Source: Verrucomicrobium sp. BvORR106
GTDB taxonomy: Bacteria > Verrucomicrobiota > Verrucomicrobiia > Verrucomicrobiales > Verrucomicrobiaceae
Length of the DNA stretch: 64,000 nucleotides
NCBI RefSeq assembly: GCF_000739655.1
Contig: NZ_BATR01000181.1
Coordinates: forward strand, 62,001 to 126,000
Direction: 5' to 3'
The position numbers were made by a program, and so were the translations under genes. Positions 54,630 through 63,677 of this stretch are shown one piece after another. Numbering within the stretch: position 1 is the first letter of the stretch; the number at the start of each line of letters is the position of its first letter. Under the pieces are notes generated by a model. It searched no databases, was not told where the DNA came from, and saw only the letters and a program-made list of their open reading frames with translations.

Positions 54630-55283
54630 CTACCAGTTTTTGATCCAAGTCGCAGTTTCCGTGGCGCTCTTTTTGGCATTCAGATCATCCTTGGGCTTGG
54701 TGCCGGAGTCCAAGTGCCCATACGACCAGATGTCATAGGTGGGGTTGATGGCATTCGGATCGCCACCCTTCGTGTATTGGAAGGGCCGACCAAAACCATC
54801 GATCAGAAAGCGCAGCCCATCGGTCCCCTTTTTCACACCGCTGGCAAAAATCATCTGGGGAGGCAGGTTGCTGTTGATGGAGTTGGGGATCTCTTCGGCA
54901 CTGACCTCCCCATCGGACAACGCTGCTGCGGCACCGTTTAGCTTGATGTAGTTGTTGCCGTCTCCGCTCAACGCCTGGTACAGCATAGCTGCGCCACCAC
55001 GCTTCACGTCCACGCCGCCATACGTCCCCGAATCCGAACCCAGATCATCTGGGACCGCCGGATACTCACCAAACTTTTCTTTGTACTGTTCCAGGCCAGA
55101 CTTGATGGCTGCGAGCGAAGCGGTTGTCTTGTTACGGCCTGCCGCCTGCTGGGCGTATTGGAAGCCCCCCAGAGTCAGCGCCGCCAGAAGTGCGATGATG
55201 GCGATCACCACCAGCAGTTCAATCAGAGTGAAAGCACCTGCCAGACGGCGGTTCAGGTGACGGGAAACGGTGCGAATTTTCAT
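54630..55283 (-). CDS. Type II secretion major-pseudopilin-like protein
   Basis: A 217-aa product with the prepilin signature RRLAGAFTLIELLVVIAIIA (Glu5 present; the position before Phe1 is Ala rather than Gly, as seen in other PVC bacteria). The C-terminal body has KSGLEQYKEKFGEYPA, GFGRPFQYTKGG and TYDIWSYGH, a GspG-like layout, and ends ATWIKNW. It would be cleaved by a prepilin peptidase and assemble into a pseudopilus. It sits at the head of a gspF/gspE block. Confidence 0.9.
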   Translation of the reverse strand: MKIRTVSRHLNRRLAGAFTLIELLVVIAIIALLAALTLGGFQYAQQAAGRNKTTASLAAIKSGLEQYKEKFGEYPAVPDDLGSDSGTYGGVDVKRGGAAMLYQALSGDGNNYIKLNGAAAALSDGEVSAEEIPNSINSNLPPQMIFASGVKKGTDGLRFLIDGFGRPFQYTKGGDPNAINPTYDIWSYGHLDSGTKPKDDLNAKKSATETATWIKNW

Positions 55284-55384
55284 GGCAGTTTACGGGGCAG
55301 TTGGGGTTTTTGAAGGAAGCCCCGGCCAGCGCACGTCAGACGGCACCGACCGGGGCATGAATTTCGTCTTCGAGTGCGGTTGAA

Positions 55385-56665
55385 CTAGGTGTTCTGGTTG
55401 ATGCCCTGGATGATCTGGATCAGCGGCATGAAGAGTGCCAACACGATAACACCGACCACCACGGCGAGAATCACGATCATCAACGGCTCCAACATTGAGG
55501 TGAGCGCGGAAACTGAGTTGTCCACTTCATCCTCATACACGTCTGCCACCTTGAGCAGCATCTCTGGAAGCTGACCGGTTTCCTCACCCACGTCCACCAT
55601 GCTGATGACCATCGGCGGGAAGACCTTGCTGGCCTCCAGCGGCGCAACCATGCTTTCCCCTTCCTTCACCGCGTCATGCACCTTGTTGATGGCGTCGGAC
55701 ACGACCACGTTACCAGCAGTTTCCCGGGTAATATTGAGCGCCTGCAGAATTGGCACACCGCTGGTGACCAGGGTGCCCAGCGTACGGGTAAACCGTGAGA
55801 TGGCGCTCTTGCGCTGAACATCGCCAAAGAGCGGCATTTTCAGCTTCAGCTGGTCAATGATGCGACGTCCGCCTTTGGTAGATTTCACGATCTGCCAGAG
55901 CACAATCAGCCCTGCGGCGATGGCCGCGAGAATGAGCAGGTTGCCCTGAATCCAACGGCTTGTGTTGATCACCCACTTGGTGAGCTCAGGAAGCTTGTCA
56001 CGGGAACCGAGCATGTCTTCGAAGATCTTCTCGAACTTCGGCACGATGACGGTCATGAGGAAGATCATGATGCCCACGGCGATGATCATCACGATCAACG
56101 GGTACACCATGGCGGCCACAATCTTGTTCTTGAGCTTCTGGGCCTTCTCCTGGTACTCAGCAAGACGGTTGAGCACAAGCTCAAGCACACCACCCAGCTC
56201 CCCGGCTTTCACCATGTTGATGTAAAGCTTGTTGTAGATGCGCGGGAACTGCTGAAGACTCTCCGAGAACGTGCTGCCGGTCTGCACCGAGTCTGCAAGC
56301 GTGTTGATCGTGCGCTTCATGATCGGGTTCGGCTCCTGCCGGCCCAACACCGTCAGACCACGCAACAGCGGAAGACCGGAGTCAATCAGTGTCGCGAGCT
56401 GGCGGGTGAAAATCATGAGCGTCTTGCCCGCCACCTTGGCGGAGGCAGAGGCTTTCCCCCCGACTTTCGTCTTGCCCTTGGCAGTTGTGCCGCGCGCACG
56501 GCGCTTGATGGCGGCAGCGTCCCCCTTGCCTTCTTCCACGACCTGTGTCGGGTAGAGCTGGCTCCGGCGCAACTGTCCGATGGCTTCCGCCTCATTCGGG
56601 GCGTCAATGTCTCCGGCAGTCTCCTGACCGTTCTGGTCGAGGGCGATGTAGTGAAACTTCGGCAT
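55385..56665 (-). CDS. gspF: Type II secretion / type IV pilus inner-membrane platform protein
   Basis: A 426-aa GspF/PilC protein with two GspF domains: FTRQLATLIDSGLPLLRGLTVLG and FTRTLGTLVTSGVPILQALNITRE, each followed by membrane helices (MVYPLIVMIIAVGIMIFLMTVIVP; LMIVILAVVVGVIVLALFMPL). The N-terminal cytoplasmic part has a Lys-rich linker (KRRARGTTAKGKTKVGG). ATG 56665 is standard. It is the membrane platform on which the GspE ATPase acts. Confidence 0.95.
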   Translation of the reverse strand: MPKFHYIALDQNGQETAGDIDAPNEAEAIGQLRRSQLYPTQVVEEGKGDAAAIKRRARGTTAKGKTKVGGKASASAKVAGKTLMIFTRQLATLIDSGLPLLRGLTVLGRQEPNPIMKRTINTLADSVQTGSTFSESLQQFPRIYNKLYINMVKAGELGGVLELVLNRLAEYQEKAQKLKNKIVAAMVYPLIVMIIAVGIMIFLMTVIVPKFEKIFEDMLGSRDKLPELTKWVINTSRWIQGNLLILAAIAAGLIVLWQIVKSTKGGRRIIDQLKLKMPLFGDVQRKSAISRFTRTLGTLVTSGVPILQALNITRETAGNVVVSDAINKVHDAVKEGESMVAPLEASKVFPPMVISMVDVGEETGQLPEMLLKVADVYEDEVDNSVSALTSMLEPLMIVILAVVVGVIVLALFMPLIQIIQGINQNT

Positions 56666-56789
56666 GGCTGGGGTTCGTCAGTGAATCAGGATTGTATTAA
56701 CTCTGGGGAAAAGCTTACTGGTTCCGGCGTCAATTTGTCCACTCTGAAAAAGACGGTTTTTCGCCGGGGGCCAGGAGATGGAGGCGCTA

Positions 56790-58460
56790 CTAGGTGTATT
56801 TCAGCACTTCTTCGATGGTCGTAACGCCGTCATAAATATTGCGCAGACCGTCTTCGCGCAGGGTTTGCATCCCCAGTTCGATGGCCTTTTGTCGGAGCAC
56901 CAGGGTGGGAGCCTTCTGGGTGATCAGTTCCCGGAGGGGATCATTGATGTCCAGAAGCTCGTAGATGCCTTTTCGGCCTTTGTATCCGCTGGTGCCGCAG
57001 ACGCCGCAGCCAGCTCCCGTGAAGAATTTCTTGTCCCCAATGTCGCTCTGGGACAGCCCCAGCTGGTTGAGCACAATCGGGCTGGGGGTGTACGGGGTGA
57101 CGCACTCCTTGCAGATGGTCCGCAGAAGACGTTGCGCCAGGATGCCTTCCAAGGTGGCGGCCACCAGGAAGGGCTCCACCCCCATGTCAATAAGACGGGT
57201 GACCGCACCGGCGGCATCGTTCGTATGCAACGTACTCAGCACCAAGTGTCCCGTCAGCGACGCCTGAATGGCGATCTGCGCCGTTTCCACGTCACGCATT
57301 TCTCCCACCATGATCCGGTCCGGATCCTGACGAAGGAAGGAGCGCAGGGCTTTTCCGAAAGTCAGACCCACCGCCTCATTGATCGGCACCTGCATGATGC
57401 CTTCAATGTCGTATTCCACCGGATCTTCTGCCGTCAGCAGCTTCGCATCGATGGTATTGATTTCTTTAAGCGCGGCATATAGCGTCGTGGTCTTGCCTGC
57501 ACCAGTGGGACCCGTCACAATGAAAATGCCGTTGGGCTTGTGAATCGTGTCCTGAATGTAGTCGTAGAGATACGGAGGCATCCCCAGCGCGGAAAGCGTC
57601 AGGTTCACGGAAGAACGGTCCAGCACGCGCAGCACCACGCTCTCCCCGTACTGGGTCGGCAGGGTGGAAACACGCATGTCCACCGGGCGGCCATCCACCA
57701 CGGTCATGATACGACCATCCTGAGGCACACGGCGCTCAGCGATGTTCATGTTGGACATCACCTTGATACGGGAAATCACCGACATGGCCAGATGCACCGG
57801 AGGTGGGGCCATTTCGTAGAGCGAGCCGTCCACCCGGTAGCGGATCTTAAACTCGTGCTCGAACGGTTCGAAGTGAATGTCGGAGGCCTTCTCTTTGATG
57901 GCCTGCTCAAGCACCAGATCCACAAAGCGGACGATCGGGGCGCTGTTGGCCTCCGCTTCGACGCTCGCCCTGTCACCTGGCTTGGAGTTGATGCCCAACT
58001 GGCCGAAAATGTCCTCAATGCTCTGCGTGCCGCTGCCGTAGTGCTTGTCGATCAGCGCCTGGATCTGCTCCTTCCGGGCCACCACGGGCACGATGCTCTT
58101 GCCCAGACCAAACCGGAGGTCTTCCAGCAACTGGGGATTGAGGGGATCCGTGAGGGCCACGTACAAACCATCCGGCCCCAGCTGGATCGGCAGCGCGCCA
58201 CAGAGACGCGCCATGCCAGCAGGGATCAGCTCCAAGGTGTCCCGGCTTGGCTCGAAGGTCGTCAGATCATAGTGTTCAGCACCAATTTCCTCCGCAACCA
58301 GGGCCCAAAATTCGTCCTCGTTGTTGAAGATGCCGTATTCCACCAGGAGATCCACCGGGTCTTTCCCCGTCGTCTTGTGGTCCGACAGGATGTCCGACGC
58401 CTGCCCTTCGTCGAGCATGCCCCGGTTGGTCAGCATTTCCACCACGCTTTGCGCTGTCAT
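56790..58460 (-). CDS. GspE/PilB-type secretion ATPase (copy 1)
   Basis: A 556-aa AAA+ ATPase: N-terminal GspE_N domain, Walker A TGPTGAGKTTTLY, Walker B RIMVGEMRD, His box GHLVLSTLHTN, and a zinc-binding tetracysteine element (CKEC, CGVC). It powers pseudopilus or pilus extension. ATG 58460 gives the normal start. It is followed by another full-length ATPase of the same family. Confidence 0.95.
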   Translation of the reverse strand: MTAQSVVEMLTNRGMLDEGQASDILSDHKTTGKDPVDLLVEYGIFNNEDEFWALVAEEIGAEHYDLTTFEPSRDTLELIPAGMARLCGALPIQLGPDGLYVALTDPLNPQLLEDLRFGLGKSIVPVVARKEQIQALIDKHYGSGTQSIEDIFGQLGINSKPGDRASVEAEANSAPIVRFVDLVLEQAIKEKASDIHFEPFEHEFKIRYRVDGSLYEMAPPPVHLAMSVISRIKVMSNMNIAERRVPQDGRIMTVVDGRPVDMRVSTLPTQYGESVVLRVLDRSSVNLTLSALGMPPYLYDYIQDTIHKPNGIFIVTGPTGAGKTTTLYAALKEINTIDAKLLTAEDPVEYDIEGIMQVPINEAVGLTFGKALRSFLRQDPDRIMVGEMRDVETAQIAIQASLTGHLVLSTLHTNDAAGAVTRLIDMGVEPFLVAATLEGILAQRLLRTICKECVTPYTPSPIVLNQLGLSQSDIGDKKFFTGAGCGVCGTSGYKGRKGIYELLDINDPLRELITQKAPTLVLRQKAIELGMQTLREDGLRNIYDGVTTIEEVLKYT

Positions 58461-58568
58461 TGTAAGTGTAAAAGTAAAACTAGTGTCTGTCGTTGTGCTC
58501 GATCCAGGGTCTTGCGGGCGTCCGTTTTTCAGACCGGCACCGCCCGGGTCCCTGTGTTCTTCAAATCA

Positions 58569-60224
58569 TCAATTCGCGTCAGACATGGTGGCCTCGATGA
58601 CTTCCTCGGCGGTGGTCATGCCCGCCAGCACCTTGCGCACGCCGTCTTCACGCAGCGTCCGCATGCCCAACTCACGAGCCTTGCGACGCAGCACCGGAGC
58701 CGGCAGCGACTGGTTGATCATGCCGCGAACCTCATCGTCCATCTTGAAGATTTCCACGATGGAGAGACGACCGCGGAATCCATTGCCGCGGCATTTCGGA
58801 CAACCTGTGGCATCCATGATGGTCGCCCCATAGGCCTGGGAAGCATCCAGCTGGAGAGAGCGCAGTTCCTTCTCGGTCAGCGCGCCCGGTGTCTTGCACT
58901 CCGGGCAGAGTTTACGAACCAGACGCTGGGCTTCAATGGCCCGCACCGAGGAAGCGATCAAGAAGGGCTTGATGCCGATGTCCACGAGACGGGAAACGGC
59001 GCTTGGCGCATCGTTGGTGTGCAGGGTACTGAAGACCAAGTGGCCCGTGAGGGAGGCGTTAATGGCGATGCTCGCCGTCTCCATGTCTCGAATTTCCCCC
59101 AGCATGATGATGTTGGGCGCCTGGCGGAGCATGGCGCGGAGGGCGGCGGCGAAAGTCATGCCGATGTCCTCCTTAACCATCACCTGGTTGATGCCGGGCA
59201 GCTCATATTCAACCGGGTCTTCCACCGTGATGATCTTCCGGTCAGGCCGGTTGATGTAGTTCAAGCACGCGTACAGGGTCGTCGTTTTTCCTGAACCCGT
59301 GGGACCCGTCACCAGAATGATGCCGTCTGGCAGGGTGATGAGCTTCTCAAACACCTCCTGGTCATCAGAAAGGAAGCCAAGGTCGCTCAAGCCCAAGCGC
59401 AGCGAGGACTTGTCAAGAATACGCATGACTACGCTCTCGCCGTTGCTCGTGGGGATGATGCTGACGCGCAGATCCAGCTCCTTGTCCTGGAACTTCATCT
59501 GAATACGACCGTCCTGCGGGACGCGCTTCTCATCGATGCTCATCGTTCCCGTCATGATCTTCAGACGGGCGATGATCGAGGAGTGCAGCTTCTTCGGATG
59601 ATGCTCCACATCGTGCATCACGCCGTCAATGCGGTAGCGAATGCGGAGATCCTTCTCCATCGGCTCGATGTGAATGTCCGAGCCGCGGTTTTTGAAAGCC
59701 TCCATCAGGGTGTTCGTCACGAGGCGGATGATCGGCGCATCCGTGTCCGACCCGCCCTCCATCCCCTTCACCACCGTACCCGCCATGTCACCTTCGTTTC
59801 CGTAGATGGTGCTGGTCAGCGTGCGAATGGAACCCGGCGTGCTGCAAATGAAATCGATCTCCGTGGAAAGCACGTGGGGCAGTGCATCCAGGGTCTCAAA
59901 GTTGTTGGGATCGCTGATCGCGATCTGGAGACGACCATGCTCGAAGCCGATGGGCACCACCTTGTAGCGTCTGGCCACATCCTCGGGCACCACGTTTTTC
60001 AGGTCGGGTGACACGGCGTACCCCGTGAGGTCAATAAACTCCATCCCGGAGTTCACGGCCATCGTCTGCGCCACGTCTTCTTCAGAGAGCACCCCTCCTT
60101 TGATCAGCCCCTCCATGAGAGTCTCGGAAGCTTTCTTGGTGGTGCGGGCGTGGTGGAGATCCTGCTCGTTCACCATCCCGGATTCCCGGAGAAGTTCGAG
60201 CAAAAAGTCTTCGTTGGAATACAT
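58569..60224 (-). CDS. GspE/PilB-type secretion ATPase (copy 2)
   Basis: A 551-aa paralogue of the preceding gene: Walker A TGPTGSGKTTTLYACL, Walker B IIMLGEIRD, GHLVFSTLHTN, and a zinc motif (CPEC, CPKC). The open frame continues to 60329, but ATG 60224 (MYSNEDFLLELLR) matches the family start. The two ATPases may serve different directions or assembly types. Confidence 0.95.
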   Translation of the reverse strand: MYSNEDFLLELLRESGMVNEQDLHHARTTKKASETLMEGLIKGGVLSEEDVAQTMAVNSGMEFIDLTGYAVSPDLKNVVPEDVARRYKVVPIGFEHGRLQIAISDPNNFETLDALPHVLSTEIDFICSTPGSIRTLTSTIYGNEGDMAGTVVKGMEGGSDTDAPIIRLVTNTLMEAFKNRGSDIHIEPMEKDLRIRYRIDGVMHDVEHHPKKLHSSIIARLKIMTGTMSIDEKRVPQDGRIQMKFQDKELDLRVSIIPTSNGESVVMRILDKSSLRLGLSDLGFLSDDQEVFEKLITLPDGIILVTGPTGSGKTTTLYACLNYINRPDRKIITVEDPVEYELPGINQVMVKEDIGMTFAAALRAMLRQAPNIIMLGEIRDMETASIAINASLTGHLVFSTLHTNDAPSAVSRLVDIGIKPFLIASSVRAIEAQRLVRKLCPECKTPGALTEKELRSLQLDASQAYGATIMDATGCPKCRGNGFRGRLSIVEIFKMDDEVRGMINQSLPAPVLRRKARELGMRTLREDGVRKVLAGMTTAEEVIEATMSDAN

Positions 60225-60401
60225 GTATGACGAGGCGGTGGCAGTGAATAATTCGAAAATTGGCCCTAAGGCGCGCCAGATTACCCCGCTGCGAGATTTC
60301 GTGTCAATACTCTCAGGTTTTTTTGACAAAATCTTGAGAAATAACGCGCTACGAAGCCGTTCGAGTCAGCCGCGAGCACTGTCCGCATCCTCCGTCACCC
60401 T

Positions 60402-61461
60402 ATGTCACTCCGCCGCTCCCTGACCACCCTCGTTGCCCTGGGCTGCCTGTCAGCCACCTTCACCCCCTCCCTCCTCCCGGCCCACGAGGCCGGCCAGCAG
60501 ATGGTGGATACCGCCACCGCCCTGCTGAAGGCGCTGCCGGCTGAATCCCGCACGAAGGCCCAATACCCCTTTGAGTCAGAGGAGCGCTTCAACTGGCACT
60601 TCGTCCCCAAGGAACGCAATGGCCTCTCTTTCAAGGAGATGCCACCAGAGGCCCGGCTCTTGGGACACGCCCTGCTCACCACGGGGTTGAGCTATCGCGG
60701 CTACGTGAAGGCCACCACCATCATGAGCCTGGAAGAGGTTCTGTTTGGCATTGAGGGCGCAGATCCCACCAAAAGGGGACGCCGCCCGCGCCCGTCGTGA
60801 TCCCGAGAAGTACTTCATCAGCATTTTTGGTGAGCCCACGATGAAGGGAACCTGGGGCTGGCGCTTGGAGGGCCACCATCTGGCCCTGAACTTCACGGTC
60901 AAGGATGGCAGCCTGTTCCGGAGCACCCCTTGCTTCTTCGGCTCCAACCCGGGTGAAATTCGCCAAGGCCCCCGTACCGGCATCCGCCCGCTCTCTGCTG
61001 AGGAAGATCTGGGGCGCGCGCTGGCCAAGTCCCTCAACGACGACCAGTGGAAGAAGGCTCTGATCCAGGAGACCGCCTTTAAGGACATCCTCACCGAAGC
61101 CAAACGCCAGGTCAGCCCGCTCACACCTGACGGCCTCAGCGACGCCGACTTGACCGCCGACCAGAAGGCCCAGCTTCAGACCCTGCTTAAAGAGCACCTC
61201 TTCCGCATCCGCCCCGAGGTGGCAGATGCCGCCTGGCAGGAGATCCTGGCCGGCGGCCCCATCCACTTCGCCTGGGCAGGCAGCCGGGAACCCAACCAAG
61301 GGCACTACTACCGGATTCAGGGCAAAAGCTTCGTAGTGGAGTACGACAACACGCAAAACAATGCCAACCACGTCCATACGGCTTGGCGCGACTTCGACTC
61401 TGACTTCGGCCTAGACCTGCTCAGCGAGCATCTCAAGACCGCCCATCAGCCAGTGAAGTAA
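60402..61461 (+). pseudogene. Secreted DUF3500 protein, frameshifted
   Basis: The first frame encodes a signal peptide (LTTLVALGCLSATFTPSLLPAH) and the N-terminal part with ERFNWHFVPKERNGLSFKEM; the second continues from about 60775 with RRDPEKYFISIFGEP, WGWRLEGHHLALNFTV and SREPNQGHYYRIQG. Together they match the DUF3500 family. A one-base extra in the AAAAGGGG run (60771-60778) breaks the frame; removing one base gives a 352-aa intact protein (DPTKGDAARARRDP). Function of the family is unknown. No membrane anchor or partner is evident. Confidence 0.82.
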
Positions 61462-61491
61462 GCCCCGCCACAGCTCCCGGCCAGATCTTCC

Positions 61492-61530
61492 AAAAAGAAG
61501 AGCCCTCTCATCAGAGGGCTCTTTTCGTTT
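61492..61530. terminator. Bidirectional rho-independent terminator
   Basis: A perfect 10-bp stem (61499-61508 with 61513-61522) with a 4-nt loop, an A-run to the left and TTTT followed by CGTTTTG to the right. It lies between the convergent DUF3500 and parvulin genes. Confidence 0.92.
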
Positions 61531-61567
61531 TGAAAACTGGAGATCACAGACGCCTGACAGGCAGGCC

Positions 61568-62467
61568 TCAGCAGTGGCCCCCGCCGCAGCCGCACTCCTC
61601 TTCCGGCTCGGTGTCTTCAATCTTAGCTCCATCCTTGAGGGTCTCGAGGAATTCGTTGAATTTACCATCCCGAAACTCCTCCAGGATGCGGGCGACCACC
61701 GCCTCACGCACTTCAGCCAGAGGCTTGGGCACCGCAGGCTTGCGTTCAGCAAGGCGGCAGATGTGGAAACCCAGCTGGGTGGTGAACACCGGGCTGATCT
61801 CCCCATCCCGCATGGAGAAGGCGATGGCTTCGAACTCCTCCATAAACTCCCCCTTCTTGAACCAGCCGAGATCGGGCGACATGTCCTTGTTGGAGTTGTG
61901 CTCAGCCCCCAGGGCGTTGAAGTCAGCCCCGGCCAGGGCCTGCTCCCGCAGCTCCCTCATGTTCTGGTAAACCTCCGCCCGGCTCCGAGCACCGCTCAGG
62001 TTCAAGGAAATGTGCGAAACGCGGATCTGCTCCTCCGTGAGAAAATGCTTCACATTCGCCTCGTAGTAAGCCTGAATATCCGCCTCGGCGGGCTCAGGCT
62101 CGGGCGAGTACACATTCTTGAGCATCTTGTCCATCCGCACCCCGTTCGCCAGGTTGTCCTGGAGCAGACTTTCATCCTTGAACGGCATGCCGATGCTCAT
62201 GTAAAACTGCTCCTCACCCCCCGACTGCTCGATGAGCTTTTCCAGCCTCGCCTTGGTCTCCTCCTCGCCAATTTCTGGGAATCGACGCCGCGACTCCTGC
62301 TGGAGCAGTGCCCGGGAGGCGAGATTGTCCTTGGCCATGCCCCGGAATTCCGGGTCTCGCTCACAACACGAAACCTGAAGCGCCCGTTCATAGTGCCCCT
62401 TGATGTGACGGAATTCTTCTTCAATAATCTCGTCGTCAATTGTCTCGCCGTTGATGATCAAAGCCAT
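61568..62467 (-). CDS. Parvulin-type peptidyl-prolyl isomerase with Cys-rich tail
   Basis: A 299-aa SurA/PpiC-like protein: a long helical N-terminal part and a rotamase domain (QIRVSHISLNLSGARSRAEVY, FNALGAEHNSNKDMSPDLGWFKKGEF, EISPVFTTQLGFHICRLAER). It ends CGCGGGHC after an acidic stretch, a possible metal-binding tail seen in some PPIases. No signal peptide is evident, so it is probably cytoplasmic. ATG 62467 gives MALIINGETI. The terminator 61492-61530 closes it. Confidence 0.88.
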   Translation of the reverse strand: MALIINGETIDDEIIEEEFRHIKGHYERALQVSCCERDPEFRGMAKDNLASRALLQQESRRRFPEIGEEETKARLEKLIEQSGGEEQFYMSIGMPFKDESLLQDNLANGVRMDKMLKNVYSPEPEPAEADIQAYYEANVKHFLTEEQIRVSHISLNLSGARSRAEVYQNMRELREQALAGADFNALGAEHNSNKDMSPDLGWFKKGEFMEEFEAIAFSMRDGEISPVFTTQLGFHICRLAERKPAVPKPLAEVREAVVARILEEFRDGKFNEFLETLKDGAKIEDTEPEEECGCGGGHC

Positions 62468-62558
62468 GGCATGAAGTGTGCGTGTCTGGTGAGAAAGAGC
62501 AACGGAAATCCCGGTTGTGTATACGCTCCGCTCCCGCCATCGTGATCAAGCTTCTCTC

Positions 62559-63620
62559 ATGAAAACCCCGATCAAGGTGAACCTGGCCGTCCTCGCCTCT
62601 ATTTTCCTCGTTCAGTGTGCCGACAAACCGGCACCGACACCCGCCTATGGGTACCGGACTGGCACGGGCCTGACGAATCCTGCAGCGGGCTATGCCGCCC
62701 CGGCGGCCCCGTCCTACCAGCTGGCTACCTACTCCCAGCCGGCGGCACGGCCGCCCCAGATGCCGCCGCCCCACCCTGTCTCCCTCTCCGTTCCCCAGCA
62801 GGGTCCTGGTTACCCCTTCCCCTATGGTGGACCGAACTACGGGGCTCCGCAGGCGATGCTGTTTTCCAGCGGGTCCAACGTCGGCAGCGCCCCTCCCATC
62901 CGGGCGGAATCCTTCATCCTCGTGAATGCAGATACCGGCGCCGTCATTGCCGCCCGGAATGCCGACGACCAAAGAGGAGCCGCCAGCACCCAGAAGATCC
63001 TCACCGCCCTGATCGTGGCCGAGGCGGGAAATCTCGATCAAAGAGTGAGGATCGCCCCCAGTGATGTGGTGGTGGAGCCCTCCAAGCTGGGCGTGAGACC
63101 TGGCGAAGTCTACACCCGGCGGGATCTCCTGATTGCGTTCCTGGTGAAGAGCTCCAACGACGTCGCCAACGTGCTGGCCCGCGACAACGCCGGCAGCGTG
63201 GAAGCCTTTGCCAGGAAGATGAATGCCCGCGCCCGCTCCCTCGGCGCGGTCAATTCCTACTTCACCAACCCCCACGGGTTGACCGGAGGCGGCCAACACT
63301 CCACCGCGCGCGACCTCTCCCGCATCGCTTGGGCCGCTTACAACAACCCGGTCGTCCGCGATGCAGTACGGCGGAAATACTACACCTTCACCTTCAACAA
63401 CGGTCGCCGAGTCACGCTGGAGAACACGAATGAGATCCTCGGCAAGATGGCGGAGTGCAACGGCATGAAGACGGGCTACACCGTCGCCGCTGGCCGCTGC
63501 CTCATCTCCACCGCACACTCCGGTCGCAAGGACGTGATCCTGGTCCAACTCGGCACCAGGACCAAGTACATCTGGGACGATGGGATGATCATGATGCGCT
63601 GGGGCCTCCAGCGCTCCTAG
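62559..63620 (+). CDS. D-alanyl-D-alanine carboxypeptidase (S11)
   Basis: A 353-aa penicillin-binding protein: lipoprotein-like signal (VLASIFLVQCADK), a Pro/Tyr-rich linker (residues 22-115), then an S11 domain with the SxxK motif Ser143-Thr-Gln-Lys146, the SxN motif Ser198-Ser-Asn200 and KTG in MKTGYTVAAG. It trims the terminal D-Ala from stem peptides. ATG 62559 fits the signal. The -1 residue of the lipobox is Gln, so lipidation is uncertain. Confidence 0.9.
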   Translation: MKTPIKVNLAVLASIFLVQCADKPAPTPAYGYRTGTGLTNPAAGYAAPAAPSYQLATYSQPAARPPQMPPPHPVSLSVPQQGPGYPFPYGGPNYGAPQAMLFSSGSNVGSAPPIRAESFILVNADTGAVIAARNADDQRGAASTQKILTALIVAEAGNLDQRVRIAPSDVVVEPSKLGVRPGEVYTRRDLLIAFLVKSSNDVANVLARDNAGSVEAFARKMNARARSLGAVNSYFTNPHGLTGGGQHSTARDLSRIAWAAYNNPVVRDAVRRKYYTFTFNNGRRVTLENTNEILGKMAECNGMKTGYTVAAGRCLISTAHSGRKDVILVQLGTRTKYIWDDGMIMMRWGLQRS

Positions 63621-63627
63621 TTCTCTG

Positions 63628-63654
63628 GCCTCCTCTATATAGATTAGAGGAGGC
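63628..63654. terminator. Perfect hairpin between convergent genes
   Basis: A perfect 10-bp stem (63628-63637 with 63645-63654) and 7-nt loop between the S11 carboxypeptidase and yggS genes. No T-run follows, so intrinsic termination is uncertain; it may be a factor-dependent or mRNA-stabilising element. Confidence 0.45.
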
Positions 63655-63677
63655 AGGATGCCGCGTGCGGAGGTCGG

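Noticed and set aside
57540-59294. A 584-codon plus-strand open frame spanning the two GspE ATPases
   Set aside because: It overlaps both real ATPase genes in antisense, each with Walker motifs, and shows no domain of its own.
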